Shown: positions 54,556 to 63,643, numbered from the stretch's first letter. The stretch: 64,000 nucleotides of DNA from an uncultured Bacteroidia bacterium (GCA_937922655.1 CALAJH010000011.1:62001-126000), one strand, 5' to 3'. Program-made: numbers and translations. Notes: a model not told the origin generated them from the sequence alone.

Positions 54556-55341
54556 ATGACGATGCGAATCTTTGCCACTCTGATTCTGGCGTGTACGGTT
54601 GCCGCCTGCGACCCCAAGTCCAATCCTTGCGACGAGCCGTCCAATCGCGCCTTTTACGATTTCCAACGCGCCCTCGACGCGCAGTGCGACGTCGAAACCC
54701 TCGCCGTGGCCGGAAAACAAATCGAATCCGTTCCCGACGAAATTTCCCGCCTTACGGCCCTCAACACCCTTTATCTCAACAACAATCGGCTTTCCACGCT
54801 TCCGCAAGCCCTCTTTTCGCTGCCCATACAATATTTGTATATCCACAGAAATAATTTTACCCAAATTCCCGAAGGTTTGAACGCCCTGACGGATTTGCGC
54901 ACTTTGGACGCGGGCAACAATCAAATCAACAACCCCGCCGTCGGCAATTTTTCCCGCTTGCGCTGGTTAAATCTGCGCAACAACGGCATAGAACGGCTTT
55001 CGAGCGACTTTGTCTCCGCACCCGAACTGGCGTTTTTGTATCTGCAGGACAACCGTATCGATGCTTTGCCCGAGCGAATCGGAGAATTTTCCCAACTTTC
55101 GATTTTGGACGCAAGCGGCAATCCGCTTACCGACCTTCCCGCCAATTTCGGCAATTTGAAACGTTTGCAATCGTTGCGTTTGGAACGGGCGGCGTTTACG
55201 GATATGCCGGCGGTCATCGCGGGTTTGGATTCGACCAACGGAGGTTCGTTGCGCGAGCTTCGTTTGTCGGGCAACCCCATTCCCTCCTCAAAACGCGCCG
55301 AAATTCAAGCCCTTGTGCCCAAAGCCAGAATTTTTTGGTAA
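54556..55341 (+). CDS. leucine-rich-repeat lipoprotein
   Basis: 261 residues. [18 protein letters not shown] is a lipoprotein signal with lipobox TVAAC. About eight leucine-rich repeats of 20-24 residues follow (for example [55 protein letters not shown]), with a capping Cys early in the mature part. Such proteins bind other proteins at the cell surface or in the periplasm; the partner is unknown. The start at 54556 is set by the adjacent promoter box; a second ATG at 54562 would serve nearly as well. The ACMSD gene follows 80 bases later. Confidence 0.88.
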   Translation: MTMRIFATLILACTVAACDPKSNPCDEPSNRAFYDFQRALDAQCDVETLAVAGKQIESVPDEISRLTALNTLYLNNNRLSTLPQALFSLPIQYLYIHRNNFTQIPEGLNALTDLRTLDAGNNQINNPAVGNFSRLRWLNLRNNGIERLSSDFVSAPELAFLYLQDNRIDALPERIGEFSQLSILDASGNPLTDLPANFGNLKRLQSLRLERAAFTDMPAVIAGLDSTNGGSLRELRLSGNPIPSSKRAEIQALVPKARIFW

Positions 55342-55421
55342 CGTTAAATTGTGCCTCGGGCGTTGAAAAATTTTTTGATTGGCGTCCATTTCAAACGGCA
55401 TTTGACGATTCGCCTACCGCC

Positions 55422-56438
55422 ATGTTAAAAATCGACATCCACACTCACATTTTGCCGAAAAAAATGCCCGATTTTGCCAAACGTTTCGGTTACGACGGCT
55501 TTGTTCATCTCGAACACGGACCCGATTGCACGGCCAAAATGATGGTGGGCGAAAAGTTTTTTCGCAAAATCGGTTCCAATTGTTGGGATTGTGGGGAGCG
55601 ATTGCGGGAGATGGACGAAAAAGACGTGGCGGTACAGGCGCTTTCCACGGTGCCGGTGTTGTTTTATTACTGGGCCAAAGGCGCCGACGCTTACGAAACC
55701 GCAAAATTTTTGAACGACCACATCGCCGACGAGGTCGCCAAGCATCCGAAAAGATTTGTCGGTTTGGGAACGCTTCCCATGCAGGCGCCCGATTTGGCCG
55801 TCAAAGAACTCGAGCGTTGCGTTCGCGAACTGGGAATGCCCGGCGTACAAATCGGCTCCCACGTCAACGATTGGAACCTCGACGCGCCCGAAATTTTTGA
55901 GGTCTTTGCGGCGGCGGAACGTTTGGGCGCCGCCGTTTTTGTGCATCCGTGGGATATGATGGGCAAAGACAAAATGCCCAAATATTGGCTTCCGTGGTTG
56001 GTGGGAATGCCCGCCGAAACGTCTTTGGCGATATGCTCGATGATATTCGGCGGTGTTTTCGAACGTTTGCCGAATTTACGCGTGGCCTTCGCCCACGGCG
56101 GCGGCGCCTTTCCCGCCACCGTGGGCAGAATTGAACATGGATTTCTTGTCCGTCCCGACCTTTGCGCCATCGACAATCCCGTCAATCCACGCAACTACCT
56201 CGGCAAATTTTGGGTCGATTCCCTCGTTCACGACCCGCGTTGTTTTCAATATCTTTTGGAAACGATGGGAGAAGACAAAGTGGCTTTGGGTACCGACTAT
56301 CCTTTTCCGTTGGGGGAATGGCTGGGCGAATGGCGACCCGGAAAAATCGTCGAATCCCTTCAAAACGACGCCCTTAAACAAAAAGTTTTGGCCGACAACG
56401 CTCTTGCTTGGCTTAATTTGCCCAAAGAACGATTCTAA
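55422..56438 (+). CDS. amidohydrolase-family decarboxylase, ACMSD-like
   Basis: 338 residues of the amidohydrolase-2 fold. Metal ligands are visible in [10 protein letters not shown] (HxH), FVHPWDMM (His), [10 protein letters not shown] (His) and [12 protein letters not shown] (Asp). [25 protein letters not shown] is highly typical of 2-amino-3-carboxymuconate-6-semialdehyde decarboxylase (ACMSD), which branches tryptophan breakdown away from quinolinate. The ATG at 55422 fits the first strand; the frame is open to 55335. No other kynurenine-pathway gene is certain in the window, but a cyclase-family gene of the kynurenine formamidase superfamily lies 0.5 kb further on the other strand. Confidence 0.9.
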   Translation: MLKIDIHTHILPKKMPDFAKRFGYDGFVHLEHGPDCTAKMMVGEKFFRKIGSNCWDCGERLREMDEKDVAVQALSTVPVLFYYWAKGADAYETAKFLNDHIADEVAKHPKRFVGLGTLPMQAPDLAVKELERCVRELGMPGVQIGSHVNDWNLDAPEIFEVFAAAERLGAAVFVHPWDMMGKDKMPKYWLPWLVGMPAETSLAICSMIFGGVFERLPNLRVAFAHGGGAFPATVGRIEHGFLVRPDLCAIDNPVNPRNYLGKFWVDSLVHDPRCFQYLLETMGEDKVALGTDYPFPLGEWLGEWRPGKIVESLQNDALKQKVLADNALAWLNLPKERF

Positions 56439-56564
56439 TTCCAATCGTCGGCGTTGTCCGGCGTCCGATACAAGCGATATGGTTGTAACCGACGCAATAT
56501 TAAGCCGCGTAAAAAGTCCCTTAAAATCGACATAACCAACTAAGCCTAATTAAAATATACAACC

Positions 56565-56939
56565 ATGGATAAAATGCGTCTGCTTATGGAGCTTGAGGCA
56601 GACTTTAAAAAGCTGGGAGAACTTTTTGCGGAATTGACCGAGCGGGCGATAGACGAGGGAATCAGTCGATTTCCTGTTTTTGTCGCGTCCCCGGGGCCGA
56701 TAGCCTTGGGTGTGGCCGTCGCCGCGCCCGCCACGCATTCCGTGTTCAAATTTTATTTCATGACGACGGTCGAAGAATTGGCCCGAAAAAAAGTCATTGT
56801 GGACGCGGCGGCGTTCAAAAAAGCTTTTCGCAACCCGCTGGAAAACGCATGTATCATCATCGTCGCCGAAGAACCGCAACTGATATTCATCCCTTACCGC
56901 GAGCCGAGCTTTGAGTTCGAACCCGTTTCGTTAAATTAG
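56565..56939 (+). CDS. hypothetical protein, 124 residues
   Basis: Soluble, mixed alpha/beta protein without signal peptide. It opens with an amphipathic helix (MDKMRLLMELEADFKKLGELFAEL) and later has RFPVFVASPGPIALGV and ACIIIVAEEPQLIFIPYREPSFEFEPVSLN. The pattern looks like a small conserved Bacteroidota family. No catalytic motif is visible. It ends nine bases inside the convergent cyclase gene. Confidence 0.7.
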   Translation: MDKMRLLMELEADFKKLGELFAELTERAIDEGISRFPVFVASPGPIALGVAVAAPATHSVFKFYFMTTVEELARKKVIVDAAAFKKAFRNPLENACIIIVAEEPQLIFIPYREPSFEFEPVSLN

Positions 56940-57680
56940 TTTAAACGTCGAAAGGGGATAAAGCACGGGCTTGGACGGGGCGGCGTCGGCCATGAAGGGC
57001 GCAATTTGCAAATTCAAGGCGTATAATCCGTCGGAAACATCCTGCGGAACAAATATAAACTCGGTAATGGTGCGTTGGGATTTTGCCGATTCGATGCGTG
57101 AATCTTGGGGTAAATCCCAAAAAATGCGGTGGTTGGAAAGTTTACCGTCGTCGTCGGCCTTGTCCACCGAGGCAAAATCCACCAACACATGTTCAAAACC
57201 CGACCGGCGAATTAGACGCATGGCGTCGTTGGAAAAAAACGCGGAAAAGTCTCCGAAAGGCTCGTTTCGTGTCCGAACGGCAAGGGCGCGAATCCCGGAT
57301 TGAAAACCCGCGCGTTGCATCGCGGCGTGCAACGCATCCGCCGAAACGACTTTGTCGTCGGGAGAAAGACGGGGATAATATTCGTCGGAGGTTTGGCCGT
57401 CGGGTTCGACGCTTACGACAAGGCAGGTTGTCAAAAGCGGGATTTCGACGTCGCAAACGAATATTTTTTCGGCCGTCAAGTGACCGATGCATTCGGTGTG
57501 GGTGGCGTTGCAATGAGGGGTAAGGGTGTAGATTTCACAATTGCACGGGCCGCCTTCGGCCACCGAACCCACGAAACTTCCCGCACGGTACACTTGCGAT
57601 GTTGCCGCCGACGCTCCGAACGCCGATACCTGTTGTCCGCCAAAATCCAGCCGTATCGCCAACGAAGCGCCTTTTTGCAT
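56931..57680 (-). CDS. cyclase-family hydrolase, divergent kynurenine formamidase-like
   Basis: 249 residues. It resembles the metal-dependent cyclase family (PF04199), whose members include bacterial kynurenine formamidase. The metal site here reads H56-C-N-A-T-H61-T-E63-C-I-G-H67: Glu63 takes the place of the usual Asp in H-x-D, and the first His is shifted one residue. DLPQDSRIESAKS and VLVDFASVDK are also in family positions. Its ATG follows the stop of the second T9SS adhesin with no gap (TAA then ATG), so translation is coupled. Substrate unknown; other lactone- or amide-hydrolysing roles are possible. Confidence 0.75.
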   Translation of the reverse strand: MQKGASLAIRLDFGGQQVSAFGASAATSQVYRAGSFVGSVAEGGPCNCEIYTLTPHCNATHTECIGHLTAEKIFVCDVEIPLLTTCLVVSVEPDGQTSDEYYPRLSPDDKVVSADALHAAMQRAGFQSGIRALAVRTRNEPFGDFSAFFSNDAMRLIRRSGFEHVLVDFASVDKADDDGKLSNHRIFWDLPQDSRIESAKSQRTITEFIFVPQDVSDGLYALNLQIAPFMADAAPSKPVLYPLSTFKLI

Positions 57681-60350
57681 TTACCGTATCAATGTGATGC
57701 TTCCCGTGCGGTGAAGTTCTCGGTTCGAGCCGTAATAATCCGCGCTGAAAAGATATACGCCTTCGGGACAATCGGCGCCGCTGTCGTTTTTACCGTTCCA
57801 TTGTACGAAGTCTCCTTTACCGACATCGGATTTAATGGAATATACCCTTGTGCCCCAGCGTTCGTAAATCGAGACTTCGATTTTTTCGTAGCCTTCGGGA
57901 ATCGAAAAGGGAAATACGTCGTTGACGCCGTCGCCGTTGGGCGTAAAAACGTTGGGCAGCCCCGCGTGGACTTTTCGTCGCGGTTTGACCCGCACGCCGA
58001 TGGTGTCCGTGGTGGTGCAACCGTTGGCGTTCACGGCGGTAACGGTGTAAACGGCGCTGGCGACGGGCGTGGCGACGACGCTCGTTCCCGTCGAGTCGGA
58101 GAGCGTGTTCGACGGCCGCCAATAAAAGGCGACGGCGTTGCCCCGGGCTCGAAGGATTGTACCGTCACCTTCTTCGATTTCCGATTTTTCGCTTTCGAGC
58201 GTCAATTGGGGCGGCAAAACCACGGCGACGTCGACGGTCAGCGTTTCGGCGCACGCACCCGTAATGCATACGCATTGGTAGCTTTGGTCGGCGTCGGGGG
58301 AAAACAGGGCGGTGGCGCCGTCGTCGAAGACGGTCAGACTCGGGGCGGGAGTCCATTGGTAGCTTTGGGCGCCGGAGAGTTGTACGGTGGCCGTTTCCCC
58401 GCGACAAATGGTTTGCCGTCCTTCGGGATTTATCTTTACCCCCGGCAAAAGGGTGGCTTCGATGACGGCGTTTCCAATGCGTCCGCATCCGTCGCGTACG
58501 GTTAGCCGATAATTTCCGCCGACGCCGGTCGTCAAAGAGGCTTCGTTTCCAACCGACGTGCCATTGCGTTCCCACAGATATTCGACGGGTTCTTGGGCGC
58601 CCGTTACTTCGGCGACAAAAGTCGCCGTTCCCCCGCCGGGGCAAATGTCGGCTTGTGTCGGCGTAACGTTTACGCTCAACGGCGGCAAATCGCTTTCGGA
58701 TATCGTCAAACGAAATTCGAGTGAATCGCAACCGTTCGAGGCCCAAAATCCGTATTCTCCAAACGCCGAAACGGTTTGCGTCGGTCCGTAGGCGTTGGCA
58801 AAAGTCGTCGGTCCGAACCAACGATACCTTAATCCCGTAGCCGGCGTATAATTGACGACGCTCACGACCGCACCTTGCGAACAGAAGTCTTGCATGTTCA
58901 CGCCGATACCCAAATTGTCGGGAAGCGGGGCGGGCAAGGCAAGGGAGATGGGTTCGGAATCGGCAAAACCGCATTCGTTCGTGGAACGCGCAAAAACGGC
59001 GCCTGCGGTTGCTTCATCGAGAACGAGCGAATATTGCGTTCCGTTGGCCGCGGACGAATTGTTGTAAAACCATTCGACTTCCACGTTTGCGGTAAACACT
59101 ACCGTTTCGCCGGGGCAGGGTTGTGAAGGCGAAACGGAGATTTGGGGCGTTGAGGGCAAAGTACCGACGGTCAAGGTGCGGGTTTCGGACTCGGCTATGC
59201 AACCGTTGAGCGTTCGGGAAAAAGAATACGTTCCGGGGACGTCGGTTTCCCATTCGGGCGCGACGCCCAAGCTTTCGCCGTTCAAAAACCATTCGATTTC
59301 GCCTTCGGATTGGGCGGGGGTCAGTACCGCCGTTTCGCCCGGGCAAATGAAGGCATTGAACGGAGCCCATTCGGCCGTCGGCCTTTCGGGAACGCTAACG
59401 TCAATGTATTGAGTGGAGCCTTCGAGAAGGCTCTGACAGGCTCCGGATAAAAACAATCTGCGTCCGAAACGGTAAACGCCCGGTACGGTGGCGGTAAAGG
59501 TTACCCTTGCGGAATCGGGGTGGGGGGAAAGCTCGGGTTCCGTTGCACCCTCGGGAACCGAGACCGTAAACCACTGCCCCGAATACGGCGCAACGTTTGA
59601 GCCTCGCAAACGTACCGTTCCCTCGCAGGCATCCACCAACGACGAAAGAATATTGGGAATCGTGGGGGGAACGGGCGGCCTGCAATTGAGCAAGGCGGGG
59701 GTGGGGTTACCCGCCCAATCGAAAAGCACGGTTTCGCCGTCTATATTGGAGAGCGTGTTTGAGATATAGGATACTTCGTCGCAACATTCGGGGGTGGGAC
59801 AAAAACGAAAGACACGGGGATTGGGATTGCCGGAGTTGGAGAAACGGCCTTGTTCGGATGTGTTGCTTGCGTACATGAGGTATACGGTATCCATGAGCCC
59901 CGAGAAATCGAGGGCGTCGGCGGAAAAAAGGGCGCTGGTTACAAGAATGACCCGGGCGCCGGCGGGGAGGGTGTAAGGAGGGGTAAGTTGGTCGGACACT
60001 TCGACAATTGCGGCGCAATCGGGATACTGCAAATTTGCCCGCCATTGGTCGACAACGCTTCCGGTATAAGCGGTGGGTGGGACGAGGTGGTTGGCGTTGT
60101 TGGGAAAATTGATAATCGGCGTTTGGGAGAGATAAGCCGGCGACAAATCAATGGATTCGGAGCCGACGCGCATAAACACCATTTCGTTCAAGCCTTCGGG
60201 TAGATTCTGACCGGTTTGAAGGTTGGGACAAGAATTGACCAAAATCGCTTCGACTTCAATGCATCCCGGTTCTTGCGCCTTTGTCGTCGCCCATGACCAC
60301 GGCGCAAGAACCGCTCCCAATAAAATAACAAGTTTTGCCCGGCTCTTCAT
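57681..60350 (-). CDS. T9SS-secreted adhesin-like protein with type B sorting domain
   Basis: 889 residues. Signal peptide MKSRAKLVILLGAVLAPWSWATTKAQ. The first 200 residues have a lamin-tail-like or similar domain (EVEAILVNSCPN..LNEMVFMRVGSES). Several Ig-like modules follow with repeats such as ICPGETAVLTPAQSEGEIEWFLNGE and PCPGETVVFTANVEVEWFYNN. The C-terminus is the gliding-motility-associated sorting domain (LPNVFTPNGDGVNDVFPF..ERWGTRVYS..PEGVYLFSADYYG). It should be surface-displayed or released by T9SS. Unlike the giant adhesin it has no SprB repeats. The cyclase gene abuts its stop. Confidence 0.9.
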   Translation of the reverse strand: MKSRAKLVILLGAVLAPWSWATTKAQEPGCIEVEAILVNSCPNLQTGQNLPEGLNEMVFMRVGSESIDLSPAYLSQTPIINFPNNANHLVPPTAYTGSVVDQWRANLQYPDCAAIVEVSDQLTPPYTLPAGARVILVTSALFSADALDFSGLMDTVYLMYASNTSEQGRFSNSGNPNPRVFRFCPTPECCDEVSYISNTLSNIDGETVLFDWAGNPTPALLNCRPPVPPTIPNILSSLVDACEGTVRLRGSNVAPYSGQWFTVSVPEGATEPELSPHPDSARVTFTATVPGVYRFGRRLFLSGACQSLLEGSTQYIDVSVPERPTAEWAPFNAFICPGETAVLTPAQSEGEIEWFLNGESLGVAPEWETDVPGTYSFSRTLNGCIAESETRTLTVGTLPSTPQISVSPSQPCPGETVVFTANVEVEWFYNNSSAANGTQYSLVLDEATAGAVFARSTNECGFADSEPISLALPAPLPDNLGIGVNMQDFCSQGAVVSVVNYTPATGLRYRWFGPTTFANAYGPTQTVSAFGEYGFWASNGCDSLEFRLTISESDLPPLSVNVTPTQADICPGGGTATFVAEVTGAQEPVEYLWERNGTSVGNEASLTTGVGGNYRLTVRDGCGRIGNAVIEATLLPGVKINPEGRQTICRGETATVQLSGAQSYQWTPAPSLTVFDDGATALFSPDADQSYQCVCITGACAETLTVDVAVVLPPQLTLESEKSEIEEGDGTILRARGNAVAFYWRPSNTLSDSTGTSVVATPVASAVYTVTAVNANGCTTTDTIGVRVKPRRKVHAGLPNVFTPNGDGVNDVFPFSIPEGYEKIEVSIYERWGTRVYSIKSDVGKGDFVQWNGKNDSGADCPEGVYLFSADYYGSNRELHRTGSITLIR

Positions 60351-60440
60351 CGAATGTCGTTTACCAATCCCAAAATTGGTTTCAAAAAGTTAATAAATCT
60401 TGTTGTATTTGTGAACGATTTGTTAAAGCATTTTCGTAAG

Positions 60441-60842
60441 TCATTTTCTAAACAGGTAAATCCCTAAAATTACCAGCACGACGGCAAAAAGCTTTTTTAC
60501 GGGTTGGTCGACGTCGATGTTTAATCCCGGAATGTGGACAAGGTCGGGAAGTTTGTTAATCCATTTTGAACTGAAATAACTGCCAAACATGACACCGAAT
60601 CCCAAAATCAGGGCCCAATCGATGCGTGCGTTTCCGACTTTGTAGTATTGGTAGGCGCCGACGGCGGCAAAAGGAATGGCGAGCATCATGAGCGAGGTGC
60701 CTTGGGCCGTTTTTTGCGTTGCGCCCATGATTAACACCAAACCCGGGATGACGATGACGCCCCCACCCAAACCAATGGCCCCGCTCAAAAGGCCCGTCAA
60801 TACGCCCAGCAAAACCAGTTTGACCAAAATATCGATTTCCAT
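60441..60842 (-). CDS. half-size TSUP (TauE/SafE) membrane protein
   Basis: 133 residues with four membrane helices. GLLSGAIGLGGGVIVIPGLVLIMG is the repeat signature of the sulfite/taurine exporter family, which normally has two such repeats (about 250 residues). Here only one half exists, so it should act as a dimer. The ATG at 60842 is chosen because the longer frame overlaps tdk. It follows tdk by 28 bases on the same strand and is probably co-transcribed. Substrate unknown. Confidence 0.85.
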   Translation of the reverse strand: MEIDILVKLVLLGVLTGLLSGAIGLGGGVIVIPGLVLIMGATQKTAQGTSLMMLAIPFAAVGAYQYYKVGNARIDWALILGFGVMFGSYFSSKWINKLPDLVHIPGLNIDVDQPVKKLFAVVLVILGIYLFRK

Positions 60843-60870
60843 CAACGATTGAATAACAATTAAATGAAAT

Positions 60871-61506
60871 TTAAATGAAATTGGGGTTGGATAAATCGGG
60901 CAGGAAAAGCTCTTCTTGTTTGGCGCCGGCGAGGTTGCGTTCTCTGCAGGCCTCGTTAAAGGCACGTCGGGACATCGGCTCGTAGGATTCGCTTTGGCCC
61001 AATAGGATGGTCGAATCGCCGGGAGCCTTTCGAAACGAAAAGTGCGCCGGCTCTTTGGTGCGTACGCATATCGCATGAAGTTTGGTAACGTATTCGGCGA
61101 TGGCCAAAAGATAAGGCATGGGACCGAAAGGCTTGCCGGTAAAGTCCATGTCGAGTCCGGCGACGATGACCCGAACGCCCCGATTGGCGAGTTTTGCGGC
61201 GGCGTCGCACAAGTCGTCGCCGAAAAACTGCGCCTCGTCGATGGCTACGACGTTCAATCCGTCGGACAAATCCAAGATTTTCGAGGCGTGGGTTACGGGA
61301 ACGGAAGGAAGGGAGGTTCCCAAATGCGAAACGATTTCCGTTTCCGAATAGCGCACGTCCATCATGGGTTTGAAAATTTTGACCGTTTGGCCGGCCAGCA
61401 TCACTTGACGCACCCGCCGAATAAGTTCTTCGGTTTTGCCCGAGAACATACATCCGCAAATAACCTCGATTCTGCCCTGCGACGGCGGCACCGCGTAAAA
61501 ATCCAT
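60871..61506 (-). CDS. tdk: thymidine kinase
   Basis: 211 residues. The Walker A loop GCMFSGKTEEL, the Walker B DEAQFFGDDL and the lasso-loop region YEPMSRRAFNEAC are present. It phosphorylates thymidine for the salvage pathway. The zinc-binding lasso of most TK1-type enzymes has two CxxC pairs; here the first pair is reduced to one Cys (AICVRTKEPAHF) and the last pair is lost, so zinc is probably not bound. The ATG at 61506 is 16 bases after a TATCTTTG box. The TSUP gene follows. Confidence 0.93.
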   Translation of the reverse strand: MDFYAVPPSQGRIEVICGCMFSGKTEELIRRVRQVMLAGQTVKIFKPMMDVRYSETEIVSHLGTSLPSVPVTHASKILDLSDGLNVVAIDEAQFFGDDLCDAAAKLANRGVRVIVAGLDMDFTGKPFGPMPYLLAIAEYVTKLHAICVRTKEPAHFSFRKAPGDSTILLGQSESYEPMSRRAFNEACRERNLAGAKQEELFLPDLSNPNFI

Positions 61507-61522
61507 CGTCCGCTTTTGGTTG

Positions 61523-61530
61523 CAAAGATA
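61523..61530 (-). promoter_or_regulatory. TAnnTTTG -7 promoter box for tdk
   Basis: TATCTTTG on the minus strand, 16 bases before the tdk ATG. Confidence 0.5.
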
Positions 61531-61627
61531 CGCGCAAAACCGAGAAATCCGCCCCCCTCAAAGACAAAATTTCTTCATGCAAGGCAAGGTGTTTTTTGTA
61601 AAAACAACGCGCCGGAAAACGAACGAG

Positions 61628-62647
61628 TTAAAACACGTCCCAATCGCCGAGGGACAACTCCCATGCGTTGGGGTTGTAAACGACGTCGCCGGCGCCGAAG
61701 TCCAAAACGAGGTGGCGAAGTGGACGGGGATTGAAACGCGCGGGTACTTTGACGAATCCGGCGGCCGTCAGCGGGGCGAGCAAAGCGGATTTTCCGGCGA
61801 CAAAGACCAAGTCGGCATTTTGGGCCGTTTGGCGCACAAGGCCGGCCAACGTTCGCGCGTCGCCCGCAAAATCCATCATCAACAGCGCCGGACAACCGAA
61901 AAGTACGTCCTTTTTATAAACGACCAACGCTTTTTTCCCTTCGGAACGCAAAAAATACGCCGAATGCTCGCCGGCGGGGCGTTCAAAATAACGCCAATTG
62001 AGGTATTGTGCCGAGCGTAGGCGTTGCACGGGCGCGTTTTTTTCGGCGAAAAGCCGGGCGTGTTCGTCGTCGAAACACGTTACGGGGACGGCTTCTCCCG
62101 AGACTTTTATCTTTTTAAGGGACGTAAACGCTTTTATCACCGCTCCCGCCCATGCGTTGACGATGGGAATTTTCATTTTGGCGTCCAGAACGTTTTTGGG
62201 TTTTAACGGCAAAAGATAAACGTCGTAGTCCAAAACGATTTTGTAACCGTTGTATTTGAGAAAAGTATGAATACTTTTTTCGTTGGGATAAGTGTAAATG
62301 AAATCCACGCCGCGTCGGGGCAGGTCGAGGTGGGCGAATTCGGCCAATTTTCTGAATTCTCCTTTTCCCCGGGCTTCGGGCACGACGGCCACGTCTTGAA
62401 TAACCCCCGCCGTTTTGATTTGCCCGTTGACGAGCATTGGGTAGGTGGGGACATGGTAATAACCGCCAATATTTCCGTTTTCGTCGTGAAGGACGTAGAC
62501 CCACGAGGGGTTTCGGGCATATTGCCAATCCCAAAATTTGCGGTCGAAAACGGGGGCTTTATGGGAATCCTCTTGTTGCAGGACGGTTTTTACGGCGGCG
62601 ACGAGGCGCTCGGGGTCATCCGCGAGCGAGGCGTTCCATCGGGACAT
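61628..62647 (-). CDS. GNAT/FemAB-like acyltransferase
   Basis: 339 residues. An N-terminal GNAT-type half has DRKFWDWQYARNPSW, GYYHVPTYPMLVNGQ, the acetyl-CoA loop DVAVVPEARGKGEFRKLAEF and TYPNEKSIHTFLKYNGYK. A second half has YLNWRYFERPAGEH, an echo of the first. This tandem arrangement resembles GNAT proteins of exopolysaccharide loci. It likely transfers an acyl group to a sugar or small molecule; the substrate is unknown. The ATG at 62647 overlaps the deacetylase end by 32 bases; the longer frame has no support. Confidence 0.8.
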   Translation of the reverse strand: MSRWNASLADDPERLVAAVKTVLQQEDSHKAPVFDRKFWDWQYARNPSWVYVLHDENGNIGGYYHVPTYPMLVNGQIKTAGVIQDVAVVPEARGKGEFRKLAEFAHLDLPRRGVDFIYTYPNEKSIHTFLKYNGYKIVLDYDVYLLPLKPKNVLDAKMKIPIVNAWAGAVIKAFTSLKKIKVSGEAVPVTCFDDEHARLFAEKNAPVQRLRSAQYLNWRYFERPAGEHSAYFLRSEGKKALVVYKKDVLFGCPALLMMDFAGDARTLAGLVRQTAQNADLVFVAGKSALLAPLTAAGFVKVPARFNPRPLRHLVLDFGAGDVVYNPNAWELSLGDWDVF

Positions 62648-63473
62648 GAGGCAAATTTTGGCGTTTAAGATACGATTGTAGAACGGCGCCGGCGCCGGCA
62701 AAGCGAAACTCTTTGAGCATCGCCCGGGTGTTGGCAAGCGTTTTGGACAAGCGGGTGTAATGGGTGAAACGGGCTTTGCGTTCCATGGGTATACGTGGAT
62801 GGCCGGGGTCGTACTCCCACGGATGGATATAAAACATGACGGGCAGGTTTTGGACTTGGCGCGTGCGAATACCCTTGCGAGTGAAAAAATAAGGCAACAA
62901 TCGAAAATACGCGCCCCCGACCGCCGGCCTTTTATGTAGAAACGCAAAAGTGGACAAAGGAAACTCGACAATGTCCGCCTCGGGAACATAATACGGCACG
63001 TCGGGTGAGGTGGAAACGCCGTAACGCCACGTTTTGACGGGGCTAATCGAACAGTCGAGCGTATACCCTTCCTCGCGCAGAATTTGCAACGCCCAAAGAC
63101 TTCGAGGCGTAACGCTAAAATAAGGGCTTCGATGGGCGCTAACGGCTTGCCCGCTTATGTCTTCGACGCGGGCCTTGGTTTCGCGTACTTCGATGCGAAA
63201 GGCCTCGGGCGAAAGGTCGTAAACCTTTTCGTGGGTCATGCCGTGGGAACCGAGTTCATGGCCTCCGGCCGCAATACGCTTGACCGCCTCGGGATAGCGT
63301 TCGGCCACCCAACCGAGAATAAAAAATGTACCTTTCGCATCGTACTCCGCCATTAAGTCCAATAGTGGATACAAACCTTTTTCCAGCCGGCGTTCGTAAC
63401 GCTCCCACGAATCGAAAGGCAACTCCACGCCGTGGTACCAATCCTCGACGTCCACCGTAAACGCAAAGTCCAT
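62616..63473 (-). CDS. polysaccharide deacetylase (NodB fold) with DUF3473-like C-terminus
   Basis: 285 residues. The NodB motifs are TVDVEDWYH (motif 1, catalytic Asp), HELGSHGMTHEKVYDL (motif 2, metal His), RSPYFSV and FYIHPWEYDPGHPRI. The last is typical of deacetylases of exopolysaccharide loci linked to PEP-CTERM or exosortase systems. It removes acetyl groups from a polysaccharide. The start at 63473 opens directly on motif 1; the frame is open to 63677. It is followed by the acyltransferase-like gene with a 32-base overlap, so the two probably work on the same polymer. No signal peptide is seen. Confidence 0.88.
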   Translation of the reverse strand: MDFAFTVDVEDWYHGVELPFDSWERYERRLEKGLYPLLDLMAEYDAKGTFFILGWVAERYPEAVKRIAAGGHELGSHGMTHEKVYDLSPEAFRIEVRETKARVEDISGQAVSAHRSPYFSVTPRSLWALQILREEGYTLDCSISPVKTWRYGVSTSPDVPYYVPEADIVEFPLSTFAFLHKRPAVGGAYFRLLPYFFTRKGIRTRQVQNLPVMFYIHPWEYDPGHPRIPMERKARFTHYTRLSKTLANTRAMLKEFRFAGAGAVLQSYLKRQNLPHVPMERLARG

Positions 63474-63635
63474 TTTCTTTTGAATTATTGAGGCGAATAT
63501 ACGATTTTTTCCCTTGTATCGGCTTCGGTAATCGGCATATTTTTCTTCAATTCCCATAAAATTTGGATACGAATAACAAAGAGAGGTACCGTTCGTTTTT
63601 ATTGTCGTTGCCGCTAAAAGTCGGCCGTTTGTGAG

Positions 63636-63643
63636 TATCTTTG
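63636..63643 (+). promoter_or_regulatory. TAnnTTTG -7 box upstream of the M14 peptidase
   Basis: TATCTTTG on the plus strand, 98 bases before the ATG at 63742. The spacing leaves a leader of about 90 bases, which contains a small GGGG/CCCC hairpin near 63693-63707. Confidence 0.4.

Noticed and set aside
53596-54924. long start for the epimerase at 54924
   Set aside because: The first 133 codons cross the promoter and coding part of the divergent LRR gene; the Rossmann loop begins exactly at the ATG at 54525.
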